Shown here: one piece after another, positions 19,076 through 28,195 of the stretch | Layout of the letters: each line of letters starts with the position of its first letter | Position numbering within the stretch: position 1 is the stretch's first letter | Assembly: GCF_002251855.1 (NCBI RefSeq) | Contig: NZ_NOXW01000021.1 | Location: forward strand, 62,001-126,000 | From: Rhodoferax sp. TH121 | GTDB taxonomy: Bacteria > Pseudomonadota > Gammaproteobacteria > Burkholderiales > Burkholderiaceae_C | Direction of reading: 5' to 3' | Length of the DNA: 64,000 nt | Translations under genes and position numbers: made by a program | The notes under the pieces: model-generated | What the model was told of the DNA's origin: nothing | The model's database searches: none | What the model saw: the letters and a program-made list of their open reading frames with translations, nothing else

Positions 19076-19082
19076 GGTGGTG

Positions 19083-20354
19083 TCAGAAGCGGGTGCTGAT
19101 GGCGCCGGTGACAGCAAAGTTGTCGTCGACCAGGGGCAGCCAGCGCCATTTGTCAAAGGTGGTACAGGGGTGGGAGATGCCCAGAGCGACCCGATCACCA
19201 ACGGCCGGCTTTGTGCCAGCGGGGTCAAAACGCAGGTAGGCATGCTGATCATTCAGCGCGCTGATGGTCCAGCCTGCGGGGACATCTGGCGCGCTGCGCT
19301 CGCCGCGTCGCGCCCAGCGCACTGGTACCGGCATCTCCAGGTCATAGGACAGGTCGCGCCGGCCCGCTGTGAGTAATGCCAGGCCGGGTTCGGGCACCGA
19401 CTGCACCATGGCCCATACCTCCAGCGCGGGGCGCAGCGAGGCGTCCAGCCCTTCACGCTGCTCCACATGTTTGAGGAAGCGCTGGTAGTTGCCGTGGTCG
19501 TGCGTGATGTAGCAGCCCGAGCGCAGCACGCCCAGCACGGGCTTGGACAGACCTTGCGTGCGCAACAGCGGCACCACCAGGTCGAATACCGCCGAGCCAC
19601 CGGCGGTCAGCAAAATCTCTGCATCCGCAAACAGGCCTTGCTGGTCGCACTGGCGCGTGACCTCGGTCACGCGGCGCACCAAGGCAGTCACTTCCCGCGC
19701 GTCGTGTTCGCTGTCGCAGCGGGCCACGCCACCTTCGTAGCATTCAATGCCGCCCAGCTGCACGGCGGGCGAGCGCGCAATGGCTTGCGCCAGCGTGACA
19801 GCGTCTTCCAGCGTGCGGCAGCCGGTGCGCTGGCCGGGCACGCCGATTTCTACCAGCGTGTCCAGCCGGCGTGTGATCTTGCGGCGCACGGCCCAGTCTT
19901 CAATTAGCGCCAGCTGCCCCAGCGAGTCCACCAGAAACCACACGCGCAAATCGGCATGGCGGTCCAGCAAGGTTTGCAGGCCGTCCAAGTCGGCATCGCA
20001 GACCACCTGGTTGGCAATGATGGCGCGGCGTGCCCCTGCCTCTACGCCGACCGAGAGCTGGTAGATGGTGGCAAAGGTCAGACCCCAGGCGCCGGCCTGC
20101 AACTGCTGCTCAAACAGTTCGGGCGACATGGTGGTTTTGCCGTGCGGTGCCAGCGCCACGCCCTTTCGCTGCGCGAAGTCGCGCATCCAGGCCAGGTTGT
20201 GGGTCAGTGCGGAGCTACGCAGCACTGCCAGCGGGTAGGCAAGGTCACCAGCCAGCACATTCCAGCCTTTGCGCCCCAGCTCAGAAGCGGGGCAGGGCGC
20301 GGCTTTCAGCGGGTAGCTCTTGCAACGGTGGTCGAGGATGAAATTGGAGCTCAT
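19083..20354 (-). CDS. PLP-dependent amino acid deaminase (D-serine/D-threonine dehydratase-like, alanine-racemase fold)
   Basis: The 423-residue fold-type III PLP enzyme has its PLP lysine at K73 in LAPHGKT. A C-terminal beta domain carries the zinc-site signature LGISHPCTTFDKW (His and Cys), as in eukaryotic-type D-serine dehydratase and D-threonine aldolase. Dehydratases of this family turn D-serine or D-threonine into pyruvate or 2-oxobutanoate plus ammonia through an unstable enamine. It follows the ABC ATPase gene with a 4-base overlap (20351-20354) and precedes the RpiR regulator by 7 bases. The presence of ridA in the divergent operon fits, because RidA hydrolyses the enamine/imine made by such dehydratases. 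Aldolase activity remains possible. Confidence 0.88.
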   Translation of the reverse strand: MSSNFILDHRCKSYPLKAAPCPASELGRKGWNVLAGDLAYPLAVLRSSALTHNLAWMRDFAQRKGVALAPHGKTTMSPELFEQQLQAGAWGLTFATIYQLSVGVEAGARRAIIANQVVCDADLDGLQTLLDRHADLRVWFLVDSLGQLALIEDWAVRRKITRRLDTLVEIGVPGQRTGCRTLEDAVTLAQAIARSPAVQLGGIECYEGGVARCDSEHDAREVTALVRRVTEVTRQCDQQGLFADAEILLTAGGSAVFDLVVPLLRTQGLSKPVLGVLRSGCYITHDHGNYQRFLKHVEQREGLDASLRPALEVWAMVQSVPEPGLALLTAGRRDLSYDLEMPVPVRWARRGERSAPDVPAGWTISALNDQHAYLRFDPAGTKPAVGDRVALGISHPCTTFDKWRWLPLVDDNFAVTGAISTRF

Positions 20355-21346
20355 GGTGTGTCGTTGGTAGTGGCGGTCTTCCAGCAGGCATGAAAGTGCC
20401 CGCTCTGTATTTCGCGCAGTTGCATGGTGGCGCTGGCACAGCGGTCTTCGGCCAGCGGGCAGCGGGTGCGGAACACGCAGCCCGACGGCGGGTTGGCAGG
20501 GCTGGGCAGGTCGCCTTGCAGCAGAGGGATGCTACGCCGCTGCGCCGGGTCGGGAATCGGTGCTGCTGCCAGCAATGCACGCGTGTAGGGGTGCTGCGGG
20601 TTGGCGTAGAGTGCTTCGGTGGGGGCAATCTCCATCACGCGGCCCAGGTAGAGCACCACCACGCGGTCGCAGAGGTACTCCACCACATCAAGGTCGTGCG
20701 AAATGAAGAGCAGGGTCAGGCCCAGTTGCTCTTTGAGCTCGCCCAGCAAATTCACCACCTGGGCTTGGATGGACACATCCAGCGCCGAGAGCGGCTCGTC
20801 GGCCACGATGAACTGAGGCTCCACCGCCAGCGCGCGAGCAATGCCTATGCGCTGGCGCTGCCCGCCGGAAAACTCATGCGGAAACCGGTCTGCATGCTCG
20901 GGGCGCAAGCCTACTTGTTGCAGCAATTGCTCGATGCGCGGCTGGCGTGCTGGGCCTTTGGCCAGGCCGTGCGTGTCCAGCGCCTCGGCCAGTACGTCGC
21001 GGATACGCATGCGCGGGTTCAGGCTGGCGTAGGGGTCCTGAAAAATGATCTGGATATCCGAACGCAGCGGCCGGTATTGGGCCTGTGTCAGGCTGGCCAG
21101 GTCCTGCTGTGCGTCTGCGCCGTGGTAGTGCATGTGCCCGCTGGTCGGATCCAGCAAGCGCGTCAGCAGGCGGCCTATGGTGCTTTTACCCGAGCCTGAT
21201 TCGCCGACCAGACCCAGGGTTTCACCGCTGCGGATGGTGAAGCTCACATCGTCCACGGCGCGCACCGGGTGGTTGCCATGGCCGAAGTGTTTGCGAAGGT
21301 TGCGGATGTCCAGCAGCAGAGGCGTGTCAGGCGTGGTCGTACTCAT
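20351..21346 (-). CDS. Peptide ABC transporter ATPase (DppF/OppF-like)
   Basis: The 331-residue ATPase has Walker [10 protein letters not shown], signature [15 protein letters not shown], Walker [16 protein letters not shown]-loop LLFISHDL, and the C-terminal oligopeptide-transporter extension with cysteines ([18 protein letters not shown]), which in DppD/OppD-type ATPases bind an iron-sulfur cluster. It is the second ATPase of the importer. Its start overlaps the DppD-like gene stop by 4 bases, and its stop overlaps the deaminase start by 4 bases. The long frame to 21589 lies antisense-free but inside the upstream gene and is not used. Confidence 0.93.
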   Translation of the reverse strand: MSTTTPDTPLLLDIRNLRKHFGHGNHPVRAVDDVSFTIRSGETLGLVGESGSGKSTIGRLLTRLLDPTSGHMHYHGADAQQDLASLTQAQYRPLRSDIQIIFQDPYASLNPRMRIRDVLAEALDTHGLAKGPARQPRIEQLLQQVGLRPEHADRFPHEFSGGQRQRIGIARALAVEPQFIVADEPLSALDVSIQAQVVNLLGELKEQLGLTLLFISHDLDVVEYLCDRVVVLYLGRVMEIAPTEALYANPQHPYTRALLAAAPIPDPAQRRSIPLLQGDLPSPANPPSGCVFRTRCPLAEDRCASATMQLREIQSGHFHACWKTATTNDTP

Positions 21347-22416
21347 GCGTGCACCTCGCGGTGAATGCAACGCACGCGGCGTTGGGTAGCCGTGGTGTCG
21401 AGGGTGGGCATGGCAGTATCGCAATCGGTTTGGCGGCTGGTGCAGCGTGGTGCAAAGGCGCAGCCGGGGGGCGGTGCCAGCGGGCTGGATACCTGACCGG
21501 CAATGGCCACCAGCTTGCGCCGGGTGGGTGCCGTGCCTACACCAGACGCTTCTCGCTTTTCCCGTTGGCGTGCTACGCCGGGAAGGCATGCCAGCAGACC
21601 GCGGGTGTAAGGGTGTTCAGGCCGGGCAAACAGATCATGCACAGGGGCCGATTCGACAATCCGGCCTGCGTACATCACGGCCACGGCATCCGCGTATTGC
21701 GCCACCACGCCCAGGTTGTGGGTGACGAACAGCATGCTCATGCCGGTTTCTTTTTGCAGGCGACCCATGAGTGCGAGGATCTGCGCTTGGATAGTCACGT
21801 CCAGCGCGGTCGTGGGTTCGTCGGCAATCAACAGCGTGGGTTCGCAGGCCATGGCCAGCGCAATCATCACGCGTTGGCGCATGCCGCCAGACAGCTGGTG
21901 CGGGTACTCATTGACCCTTTGCGCAGCGGCGGGAATCTCCACCAACTCCAGCATGCGCCGTGCATGGGCGTGGGCCGCATTGCGGTCCAGCCCCAGATGC
22001 AGGCGCGCGGCTTCGGCAATCTGTTCGCCTACGGTGAGCACCGGGTTCAGGCTGGTCATGGGTTCCTGAAAAATCATGGCCAGCTCGTTGCCGCGCAGCT
22101 TGCGCTTATCGCTCTCGGGCAAGGCCAGCAGATCGACCTTGCGGCCATCGCGCTGTACAAACCAGGCGTGGCCGCTGACCTGTGCCTGCGAGGTGCGTGC
22201 ATGCAGCCCCATGAGCGATAAGCTGGTGACCGACTTGCCCGAGCCCGATTCGCCCACCAGCGCCAGCGTCTGGCCCGGTTGGATGCTGAAGGACACATCG
22301 GCCACGCTCTGGATGCGACCTGCATCGGTGGCAAAGGAGGTGGACAGGGCTTGCACTTCCAGACGCGGCGTAGCCACGTCGGGGGGCAAGGCAGTGGGGG
22401 GCATTGCGCTACTCAT
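21343..22416 (-). CDS. Peptide ABC transporter ATPase (DppD/OppD-like)
   Basis: The 357-residue ATPase has Walker [14 protein letters not shown], signature [15 protein letters not shown], Walker [15 protein letters not shown], and H-loop [11 protein letters not shown]-terminal extension carries [19 protein letters not shown], the cysteine cluster of the peptide-transporter subgroup. It partners the DppF-like subunit to drive import by the DppB/DppC-like permeases. It overlaps both neighbours by four bases (21343-21346, 22413-22416), so coupled translation of the importer is expected. Glutathione or nickel transport is possible in this family, but the D-amino-acid genes argue for peptides or acyl-amino acids. 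Confidence 0.93.
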   Translation of the reverse strand: MSSAMPPTALPPDVATPRLEVQALSTSFATDAGRIQSVADVSFSIQPGQTLALVGESGSGKSVTSLSLMGLHARTSQAQVSGHAWFVQRDGRKVDLLALPESDKRKLRGNELAMIFQEPMTSLNPVLTVGEQIAEAARLHLGLDRNAAHAHARRMLELVEIPAAAQRVNEYPHQLSGGMRQRVMIALAMACEPTLLIADEPTTALDVTIQAQILALMGRLQKETGMSMLFVTHNLGVVAQYADAVAVMYAGRIVESAPVHDLFARPEHPYTRGLLACLPGVARQREKREASGVGTAPTRRKLVAIAGQVSSPLAPPPGCAFAPRCTSRQTDCDTAMPTLDTTATQRRVRCIHREVHA

Positions 22417-23270
22417 ACGGTCTTTTTCAATTTGGGGTCCAGCAGGTCGCGCACGCCGTCACCCAGCATTTGCAAAGAGAGGGCCGTCAGTACGATGGCG
22501 ACGCCGGGCGAAAAAATGGTCCAGAAGGCCTTGTCGGCGTAGTCCAGGCTGCCAGCAATCATGGTGCCCCAGGTGGGAATATCGGGCGGCACGCCCACGC
22601 CCAGAAAGGACAGGCCCGCCTCGGCCAGGATGGCGTAGGCAAAGATAAATGTCACCTGCACCAGGATGGGCGACATCAGGTTGGGCAGGATGTGGCGCCA
22701 CAAAATCAATGGCGTACGCACACCCAGGGCGCGTGCTGCGTCCACAAACAGCAGCTCGCGCAGCACCAGCGTGGTAGCGCGCACCACCCGCGCCACGCGC
22801 GGGGTGTAGACGATGACCAGCGCCAAAATCACATTCCACAGCGAGACGCCCAGAATGGACACCAGCGCAATGCCCAGCAGGATGTCAGGGAAGGACATCA
22901 TGGCGTCCACGACCCGCATCAAGGGGGCATCCAGCCGGCGGAAGAAGCCTGCAAACATACCCAGCAGCGTGCCCAGCAGCACCGCGCCGGCTGCGGTGAC
23001 AAAGCCGATCAGCAGCGAGTAACGTGCACCGTGGACGATGCGTAGCAGCACATCGCGACCCAGCTCATCGGTACCCGCCCAATGGGCGGAAGAGGGTGCA
23101 TTCAAACGCTCGGGGATGGAGAGTGCATTCGGGTCTGCGCTGGACAAGGCCGGAAAGAGAAGAGCTATTGCCAGCACCGTGGTGAGCAGGACCGCTGCTG
23201 CCAGCACGACCTTGCGCGCGAACAGCCTGCGCAAGGTGCGCACCAGAGGTTGAAAACGGGAGCGGGTCAT
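22413..23270 (-). CDS. Peptide ABC transporter permease (DppC-like)
   Basis: The 285-residue integral membrane protein has about six helices: a first hydrophobic anchor VVLAAAVLLTTVLAIALLF, then the N-terminal DppC/OppC signature GTDELGRDVLLRIVHGARYSL, and the EAA-type loop seen as DAARALGVRTPLILWRHILPN. It pairs with the DppB-like protein to form the translocation pore. It overlaps both neighbouring genes by four bases. The substrate is decided mainly by the binding protein encoded at 24225-25829. Confidence 0.93.
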   Translation of the reverse strand: MTRSRFQPLVRTLRRLFARKVVLAAAVLLTTVLAIALLFPALSSADPNALSIPERLNAPSSAHWAGTDELGRDVLLRIVHGARYSLLIGFVTAAGAVLLGTLLGMFAGFFRRLDAPLMRVVDAMMSFPDILLGIALVSILGVSLWNVILALVIVYTPRVARVVRATTLVLRELLFVDAARALGVRTPLILWRHILPNLMSPILVQVTFIFAYAILAEAGLSFLGVGVPPDIPTWGTMIAGSLDYADKAFWTIFSPGVAIVLTALSLQMLGDGVRDLLDPKLKKTV

Positions 23271-24217
23271 TGGGCCTCCAGGCGGATGCGCGGGTCCACC
23301 AAGGTGTACAAAAAGTCGATGGCCAGATTGATGAACACGTAAATGGCAGCGATCACCAGCAGCGTGCCCTGGATGACCGGATAGTCGCGGCGCAGCACGG
23401 CCCGCACCACCAGGTTACCCACGCCGGGCAGGTTGAACACGGTCTCGGTGACCACCGTGCCGCCGATCATCAGTGCCATGGTCAGGCCCAGCACAGTGAC
23501 GATAGGTACCAGCGCGTTGCGTAGCACGTGCTTGACCATGATGGTGCCTTCAGACAAGCCCTTGGCACGTGCGGTGCGCACATAGTCTTCACCCAGGATA
23601 TCGAGCATGGACGCGCGGGTGAAGCGGATGATGAGGGCCGAATTGAGCAGGCCCAGCACCAGTGCTGGGAGCAGCAGGTGCTGCAGGCGCTCGCCCAGCG
23701 TGGCGCTGGGGTCGCCATAGCCGGAGGCCGGAAACCAGCCCAGCTTGACGGCAAACAGCTGAATCAGTATCAGACCCAGCCAGAAGCTGGGCACGCTGGC
23801 TCCCAACATGGCCACGCTGCTGACGGCTTGATCGGCCGCGCTGCCGCGCCAGATGGCCGCCGCCATGCCGCTGGGCACGCCCACCAGCGCTGCAATGCCC
23901 ACGGCAAACAGGGCCAGGAACAGCGTGGGCTCAGCGCGCTCCAGCAGGGCCTGGGCGACCGGCTGCTGCAGGAACAGCGAGTGGCCCAGATTGCCTTGCA
24001 GCAGCTCGCCGACCCACAGCGCAAACTGCACGGGCAGGGGTTTGTCCAGTCCGTATTGGGCGCGGGCTGCGGCAATGTCTTCCACCGTGGCTTGGTCACC
24101 CAGCAACAGGGCCACCGGGTCGCCCGAGGCCAGGCGGGTGAGGCAGAACACCAGCACCGCTACCAGTGCCAGCACCACCACCGCACCGCCCAGGCGCTTC
24201 AACAGAAATCGCATCAT
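23267..24217 (-). CDS. Peptide ABC transporter permease (DppB-like)
   Basis: The 316-residue permease has a first membrane helix (RLGGAVVVLALVAVLVFCLTRLA) followed by a periplasmic loop with RAQYGLDKPLPVQFALWV, typical of DppB. The coupling loop is EDYVRTARAKGLSEGTIMVKHVLRNALVP. About six helices are present. There are two adjacent ATG codons (24217, 24214). The upstream binding-protein gene stops at 24225, seven bases away, so it is the second gene of the operon. Confidence 0.92.
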   Translation of the reverse strand: MMRFLLKRLGGAVVVLALVAVLVFCLTRLASGDPVALLLGDQATVEDIAAARAQYGLDKPLPVQFALWVGELLQGNLGHSLFLQQPVAQALLERAEPTLFLALFAVGIAALVGVPSGMAAAIWRGSAADQAVSSVAMLGASVPSFWLGLILIQLFAVKLGWFPASGYGDPSATLGERLQHLLLPALVLGLLNSALIIRFTRASMLDILGEDYVRTARAKGLSEGTIMVKHVLRNALVPIVTVLGLTMALMIGGTVVTETVFNLPGVGNLVVRAVLRRDYPVIQGTLLVIAAIYVFINLAIDFLYTLVDPRIRLEAQ

Positions 24218-24224
24218 GGTTACG

Positions 24225-25829
24225 TCAGTTCTTCAAGCCGGTGTTCCAGAAGAAAGGCCAGATGGCGGGGGTGTAGCCCTGCAGCTTGGCCGAGCGGGCG
24301 GACAGGCTATTGAACTTGCCGACTTCAATGAAAGGCACTTCGTCATACACCACCTGCTGCACCTTACCCCACAAGGCGCCGCGTTTGGTAGGGTTGGTTT
24401 CTTGGTTGAAGGCAGAAAGCGAAGCCTTCTTGTCGGCGGAGTCCCACCAGCCCGGCGCGCCATCGCCCAGTTGCGGGGGCGAGAGCATAGGCTCGGGCAG
24501 CAGGCCGGAGTGGGTGAAGTACACATCCCATAGCTTGGCATCGTTGCGGCGTTGTACCAGGGTGGCCCAGTCCACCACCTGCAGGTCGGTCTTGAAGCCG
24601 GCCTTCTTGAGCTGCTCGGCCATCACCAGTGCCATGTTGTAGTGGAACTCGTACTGGCGGCTGGCCATGATGCGTACAGGCTGGTCGGGGCTGTAGCCGG
24701 CCTTGGCGGCCTGGTCTTTGGCCAATTGTGGATTGCGCTCGTTGTAGAGCTTGCTGCCCGCGTCGGAGTAGTAAGGCGTGCCCTTGGGGAAGAAGTTGGG
24801 TTCGACGGTGAAGAAGCGGTTGTCACCGAAGCCGGCGGCCATCAGTTCGCCAGTGCCTACGGCGGTCTGCACCGCGCGGCGCACGGGTTGCGAGGCCAGC
24901 ACACCTTCCTTGGTGTTGAACACGATGTAAGGGAAGCCGAAGTTCTTGGTCACGATGGGCACGACGGCCGGCGCACCTTTTTCCACACGGCCCATGGCTT
25001 CCACGGGCAGCAGGTCCGCATACTGGAACTGGCCGGACAACGCGCCTTCAACGCGGGTGTTGGCACTGGGCACGGGTACAAAGCGCAGTTCGTCCAGCAC
25101 CGCTTCGCGCTTGCCTGCGTAGCCGCTGGCAGGCTCCTTGCGGGAGGCATAGCCCTCATAGCGGGTCAGCACGGTGAACTGATCAGGGCGGCGTTCCTTG
25201 AACTTGTAGGGGCCGGTGCCAATGAATTCCTTGAGCTGGGGCGCGATGCTGTCCTTGGCCATGATGGCGGCCATGCCGCTGGGCAGGGCGAGCTGGGCCA
25301 GCAGGGGGGCGTAGGGGTTCTTGAGCTTGAGCTCCACGCTCAGCGAGCCCTTGGCGGTGAGCGAAGCCACTTCCTTGCCCACGGCCTTGCCACGGGGCGA
25401 CAGCTCCATCCAGCGTTGCAGCGAGGCCACCACATCGTCGGCGCTCAGGTCACGGCCGTTGTGGAACTTGACGCCCTTGCGCAGGGGGATGGTGTAGCTC
25501 AGGCCGTCCTTGGACACGCTGGGCAGGCTCTCGGCGAGCATGGGGGCAATGTTCCAGTTGCCATCGAAGGTGTAGAGCGGCTCGTAGACGTGCTGCATGA
25601 TGGTGCCCACGAGGTCGGCAGTGCTGACCATGGGGTCCAGGCCTTGGGGTTCGCCGACCATCGCTAGGTTGGCCGCTCCGCCCTTGGTCAGGGCCGTGGA
25701 TTGTGACCAGGCTGCGCCGCAGGCGAGCATGCAGGCCGTTGCCAGCGCTGCCGACTTCAATATTGCGCGGCGGGGAGGGGTTTGGGTGCCGGACAGTGCT
25801 TGCACCACATTGGTTTCAGAAGTTTGCAT
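24225..25829 (-). CDS. Peptide-type ABC transporter substrate-binding protein (SBP_bac_5)
   Basis: This 534-residue periplasmic binding protein belongs to the dipeptide/oligopeptide/nickel family 5. The N-terminus has a twin-arginine-containing signal (PPRRAILKSAALATACMLACG), suggesting Tat or atypical Sec export, with cleavage around AWSQS. Family landmarks include NIAPMLAESLPSVSKDGLSYTIPLRKGVKFHNG split across the early lobe and GTGPYKFKERRPDQ. It is the first gene of the eight-gene leftward operon. A GAGG Shine-Dalgarno (25836-25839) precedes ATG 25829, and a 13-bp palindrome (25843-25855) lies immediately upstream. The cluster context suggests D-amino-acid-containing peptides or N-acyl amino acids as ligand (inference). 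Confidence 0.92.
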   Translation of the reverse strand: MQTSETNVVQALSGTQTPPRRAILKSAALATACMLACGAAWSQSTALTKGGAANLAMVGEPQGLDPMVSTADLVGTIMQHVYEPLYTFDGNWNIAPMLAESLPSVSKDGLSYTIPLRKGVKFHNGRDLSADDVVASLQRWMELSPRGKAVGKEVASLTAKGSLSVELKLKNPYAPLLAQLALPSGMAAIMAKDSIAPQLKEFIGTGPYKFKERRPDQFTVLTRYEGYASRKEPASGYAGKREAVLDELRFVPVPSANTRVEGALSGQFQYADLLPVEAMGRVEKGAPAVVPIVTKNFGFPYIVFNTKEGVLASQPVRRAVQTAVGTGELMAAGFGDNRFFTVEPNFFPKGTPYYSDAGSKLYNERNPQLAKDQAAKAGYSPDQPVRIMASRQYEFHYNMALVMAEQLKKAGFKTDLQVVDWATLVQRRNDAKLWDVYFTHSGLLPEPMLSPPQLGDGAPGWWDSADKKASLSAFNQETNPTKRGALWGKVQQVVYDEVPFIEVGKFNSLSARSAKLQGYTPAIWPFFWNTGLKN

Positions 25830-25842
25830 TTTACACCTCGAA

Positions 25843-25855
25843 GTAATAGGATTAC
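25843..25855. promoter_or_regulatory. Candidate RpiR operator 1 (GTAAT-AGG-ATTAC)
   Basis: A perfect palindrome with 5-bp arms and a 3-bp centre lies 13 bases upstream of the binding-protein start. It resembles the HexR-type RpiR motif TGTAAT...ATTACA. The RpiR regulator encoded in the same operon is the natural candidate to bind it. Confidence 0.6.
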
Positions 25856-25916
25856 ACGATTAAGCACATTCGATGCCAGAATTGCACAGTGTTTTTGCAT
25901 TTCCGGTTGAAGGTGT

Positions 25917-25929
25917 GTAAATTCTTTAC
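25917..25929. promoter_or_regulatory. Candidate RpiR operator 2 (GTAAA-TTC-TTTAC)
   Basis: This second perfect 5-3-5 palindrome is 74 bp centre to centre from operator 1 (about seven helical turns) and four bases upstream of the AAGGAG of ridA. The symmetric placement at both operon starts supports a shared repressor or a loop. Confidence 0.58.
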
Positions 25930-25946
25930 TTAAAGGAGTGTTTTTT

Positions 25947-26336
25947 ATGTCAGTAGAAACCCTTGGCCAAGCCCCTCTCGCATCGGACCGTCTGGCCCGT
26001 CCCCTGTCACCTGCTACGCGCGCAGGTGACTTTGTATTCGTCTCCGGCCAAGTTCCCACGGATGACAAGGGCGAGGTTGTGGTGGGGGGGATCGAGGCGC
26101 AGACGCGTCAGGTCTTTAAGCGCATCAGTGACGCCTTGGCCCTGGCGGACTGCACTCTGGCGGATGTGGCCAAGGTCAGCGTGTGGCTTGCCGATGCGCG
26201 CGACTTCGGTAGCTTCAACCGCGTCTACATGGAGTGTTTTGGCGAGCACCGCCCCGCACGCTCCACCGTGGAGTCACGTCTGATGATCGACGCGAAGGTG
26301 GAGATCGATGTCACCGCCTACAAGCCGCGCCGCTGA
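25947..26336 (+). CDS. RidA-family enamine/imine deaminase
   Basis: This 129-residue YjgF/RidA protein has GDFVFVSGQVP near the N-terminus and the C-terminal signature ARSTVESRLMIDAKVEIDVTAY. The arginine of ARST binds the substrate carboxylate in studied RidA proteins. RidA hydrolyses 2-aminoacrylate and related enamines/imines released by PLP dehydratases, preventing PLP-enzyme damage. Its place opposite the PLP deaminase gene and under a shared regulatory region is consistent with that role. The start ATG 25947 has AAGGAG at 25933-25938. An in-frame GTG at 25938 overlaps the Shine-Dalgarno and is rejected. The sugar kinase gene follows after three bases. Confidence 0.93.
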   Translation: MSVETLGQAPLASDRLARPLSPATRAGDFVFVSGQVPTDDKGEVVVGGIEAQTRQVFKRISDALALADCTLADVAKVSVWLADARDFGSFNRVYMECFGEHRPARSTVESRLMIDAKVEIDVTAYKPRR

Positions 26337-26339
26337 GCC

Positions 26340-27266
26340 ATGGACAAACTCTGGGATGTCGTGGCGCTGGGCGAGGCGCTGGTGGAGTTCAACCAAACGC
26401 ACGCCGGCGAGCCACAGTACCTGCAAGGCTTTGGTGGCGACACCAGCAACGCCATGGTGGCCGCCGCGCGCGCTGGCGCGCGCACGGCCTACCTGAGCCG
26501 GCTGGGGCAAGACCCCTGGGGCCAGGCGGTGTTGGCGCTGTGGGCACGCGAGGGAGTGGACAGCACGGCGGTGGAGCGCGATGCCGACCACCCCACAGGC
26601 CTGTACTTCGTGACCCACGGTAGCGCGGGGCACGAATTCAGCTACTTGCGTGCGGGCTCTGCCGCTAGCCGCATGACGCCGGCTTGGCTGCAAGCGGCGT
26701 CAGCGCGCTTGCTGCAGCAGTGCCGCATCCTGCATGTGTCGGGTATCTCGCAGGCTATTTCTGCCAGTGCCTGCGACACGGTGTTCGAGGCCATGCGCCT
26801 GGCGCGTGATGCCGGGGCCCAAGTGGCGTTTGACCCGAACCTGCGCCTCAAGCTCTGGCCGCTGGCGCGTGCGCGTGCCTGCATCCGCGAGGCGGTAGCC
26901 CTGTGCGACATCTTCTTGCCGGGGCAGGACGATATGGAGGCCCTGCTGGGTATCAGCGACCCCGATGCGATTGCCGACTGGGGCCACGCCCAGGGCGCAC
27001 GCCAGGTGGTGGTGAAGCTGGGCAAGGACGGCGTGCTGCTCAGTGCTGCCGGCCAACGCCAGCGCGTGCAGGGGCGCACGGTGCAGGCGGTGGACGCCAC
27101 GGGTGCGGGTGACTGTTTTGACGGCAACCTGCTTGCGCGGCTGGCGCTGGGGGACGATCTGGCCCGTTCCGTGCGCTATGCCAATGCGGCCGCCTCGCTG
27201 GCGGTGCAGGGCTTTGGTGCAGTGGCGCCTTTGCCCACAGCGGCAGAGGTGCGCGCGGTGCTGTAA
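26340..27266 (+). CDS. PfkB-family sugar kinase (2-dehydro-3-deoxygluconate kinase-like)
   Basis: The 308-residue ribokinase-fold kinase has the N-terminal PfkB motif YLQGFGGDTSNAMVAAARAG and the C-terminal PfkB signature DATGAGDCFDGN around residue 250, whose Asp is the catalytic base. The protein most resembles KDG kinases (GEALVEF start, FDPNLRLKLW). It is co-transcribed with ridA. Why a sugar kinase belongs to a D-amino-acid cluster is unexplained: it could make the sugar-phosphate effector for the RpiR regulator, or handle a sugar moiety of imported glycopeptides or muropeptide-like material. Both ideas are inference. Confidence 0.88.
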   Translation: MDKLWDVVALGEALVEFNQTHAGEPQYLQGFGGDTSNAMVAAARAGARTAYLSRLGQDPWGQAVLALWAREGVDSTAVERDADHPTGLYFVTHGSAGHEFSYLRAGSAASRMTPAWLQAASARLLQQCRILHVSGISQAISASACDTVFEAMRLARDAGAQVAFDPNLRLKLWPLARARACIREAVALCDIFLPGQDDMEALLGISDPDAIADWGHAQGARQVVVKLGKDGVLLSAAGQRQRVQGRTVQAVDATGAGDCFDGNLLARLALGDDLARSVRYANAAASLAVQGFGAVAPLPTAAEVRAVL

Positions 27267-27295
27267 TCTGCGGGTTTGACAGCCAAGCCCCCGCC

Positions 27296-28195
27296 ATGAA
27301 AGTCACTGCCAACGGTATTTCCATCGAAGTCGAGGACAGCGCCCAGACGGACGCGTCCTTCGCCAACAAGCCTGCCGTGCTGCTCATCATGGGTCTGGGC
27401 ATGCAGCTGATTGCCTGGCCGCCCGAGATGGTGCGTGCGTTGGAGGCGGCGGGCTACCGCGTGGTGCGCTTTGACAACCGCGATGCCGGGCTCTCCAGTC
27501 ACTTTGATGCTCTGGGAAAACCCAATTTGCTGTGGGCCAGCATCAAGTACAAGTTGGGCCTGGTGCCTGCCGCGCCTTACACCCTGAGCGACATGGCGGC
27601 CGATGCCATTGGCGTGCTGGACGCGCTGAAGATCGAGAAGGCCCATGTGTTGGGCGTGAGCATGGGCGGCATGATTGCGCAGCGCGTGGCGCTGGCAGCT
27701 CCTAATCGCACCCTGAGCTTGACCAGCATCATGAGCACCAGCGGTGCGCGGGGCCTGCCGCAGGCGGCGCCCGAGGTGGTGCGCGCCCTGATCAGCCGCC
27801 CGGCCGGCAAGGGCACTGACGCGGTGGTGGACCAATCGGTGCGCCTGTTCCAGACTATAGGCAGCCCCGGCTACCCCACACCCGAGCCCGAGCTGCGCGA
27901 GCGTGTGCGCGCCAGCGTGCTGCGTGCCTTCCACCCGGTGGGCACGGCGCGGCAAATGCTGGCCGTGTTGACCGACATCACGCGCGCTGCACTGCTGGGG
28001 CGCATCACCGCGCCCACGCTGGTGGTGCACGGCAAGGAGGACCCGCTGGTGCCGCTGGCCTGCGGTGAAGACACCGCGCGCCGCATTCCCGGTGCTACCT
28101 TGCTTACCATTGACGGAATGGGCCACGACCTGCCACCCGAACCTGTGCGCCAGATATTGGCCGCATTGATCCCCCATTTGAAAGCAAGCGCATGA
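27296..28195 (+). CDS. Alpha/beta hydrolase
   Basis: The 299-residue alpha/beta-hydrolase fold protein has an oxyanion region LLIMGLGMQ, nucleophile elbow GVSMGG with S122, acid residue in HGKEDPLVP, and catalytic His in DGMGHDLPP. No signal peptide is present. It resembles esterase/haloperoxidase-like hydrolases of unknown substrate. It overlaps queF by four bases (ATGA at 28192-28195), a tight coupling that is probably only positional. It may be co-transcribed with ridA and the kinase (30-base gap). Confidence 0.87.
   Translation: MKVTANGISIEVEDSAQTDASFANKPAVLLIMGLGMQLIAWPPEMVRALEAAGYRVVRFDNRDAGLSSHFDALGKPNLLWASIKYKLGLVPAAPYTLSDMAADAIGVLDALKIEKAHVLGVSMGGMIAQRVALAAPNRTLSLTSIMSTSGARGLPQAAPEVVRALISRPAGKGTDAVVDQSVRLFQTIGSPGYPTPEPELRERVRASVLRAFHPVGTARQMLAVLTDITRAALLGRITAPTLVVHGKEDPLVPLACGEDTARRIPGATLLTIDGMGHDLPPEPVRQILAALIPHLKASA

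Larger units (their letters stand above)
25830..25946. promoter_or_regulatory. Divergent promoter region of the D-amino-acid cluster
   Basis: The 117-bp AT-richer gap separates the leftward importer/deaminase operon from the rightward ridA-kinase operon. It contains one 13-bp palindrome at each end. A possible rightward promoter is TTGCAT (25895-25900) with GTAAAT (25917-25922) at 16-bp spacing, which would put the second palindrome on the -10 box. Outer arms TTTACACCT and AGGTGTGTAAA also form an imperfect larger dyad. Confidence 0.6.

Noticed and set aside
17579..19099. 506-residue rightward open frame over the D-aminoacylase and RpiR genes
   Set aside because: No recognisable motifs, and both minus-strand genes are complete with clear family signatures.
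18155..19252. Longer RpiR frame starting at 19252
   Set aside because: The extra 59 residues overlap the deaminase gene and have no HTH similarity; the start at 19075 gives the normal N-terminus.
24552..25667. 371-residue frame antisense to the peptide-binding protein
   Set aside because: Shadow of a real gene; low-complexity composition and no start context.
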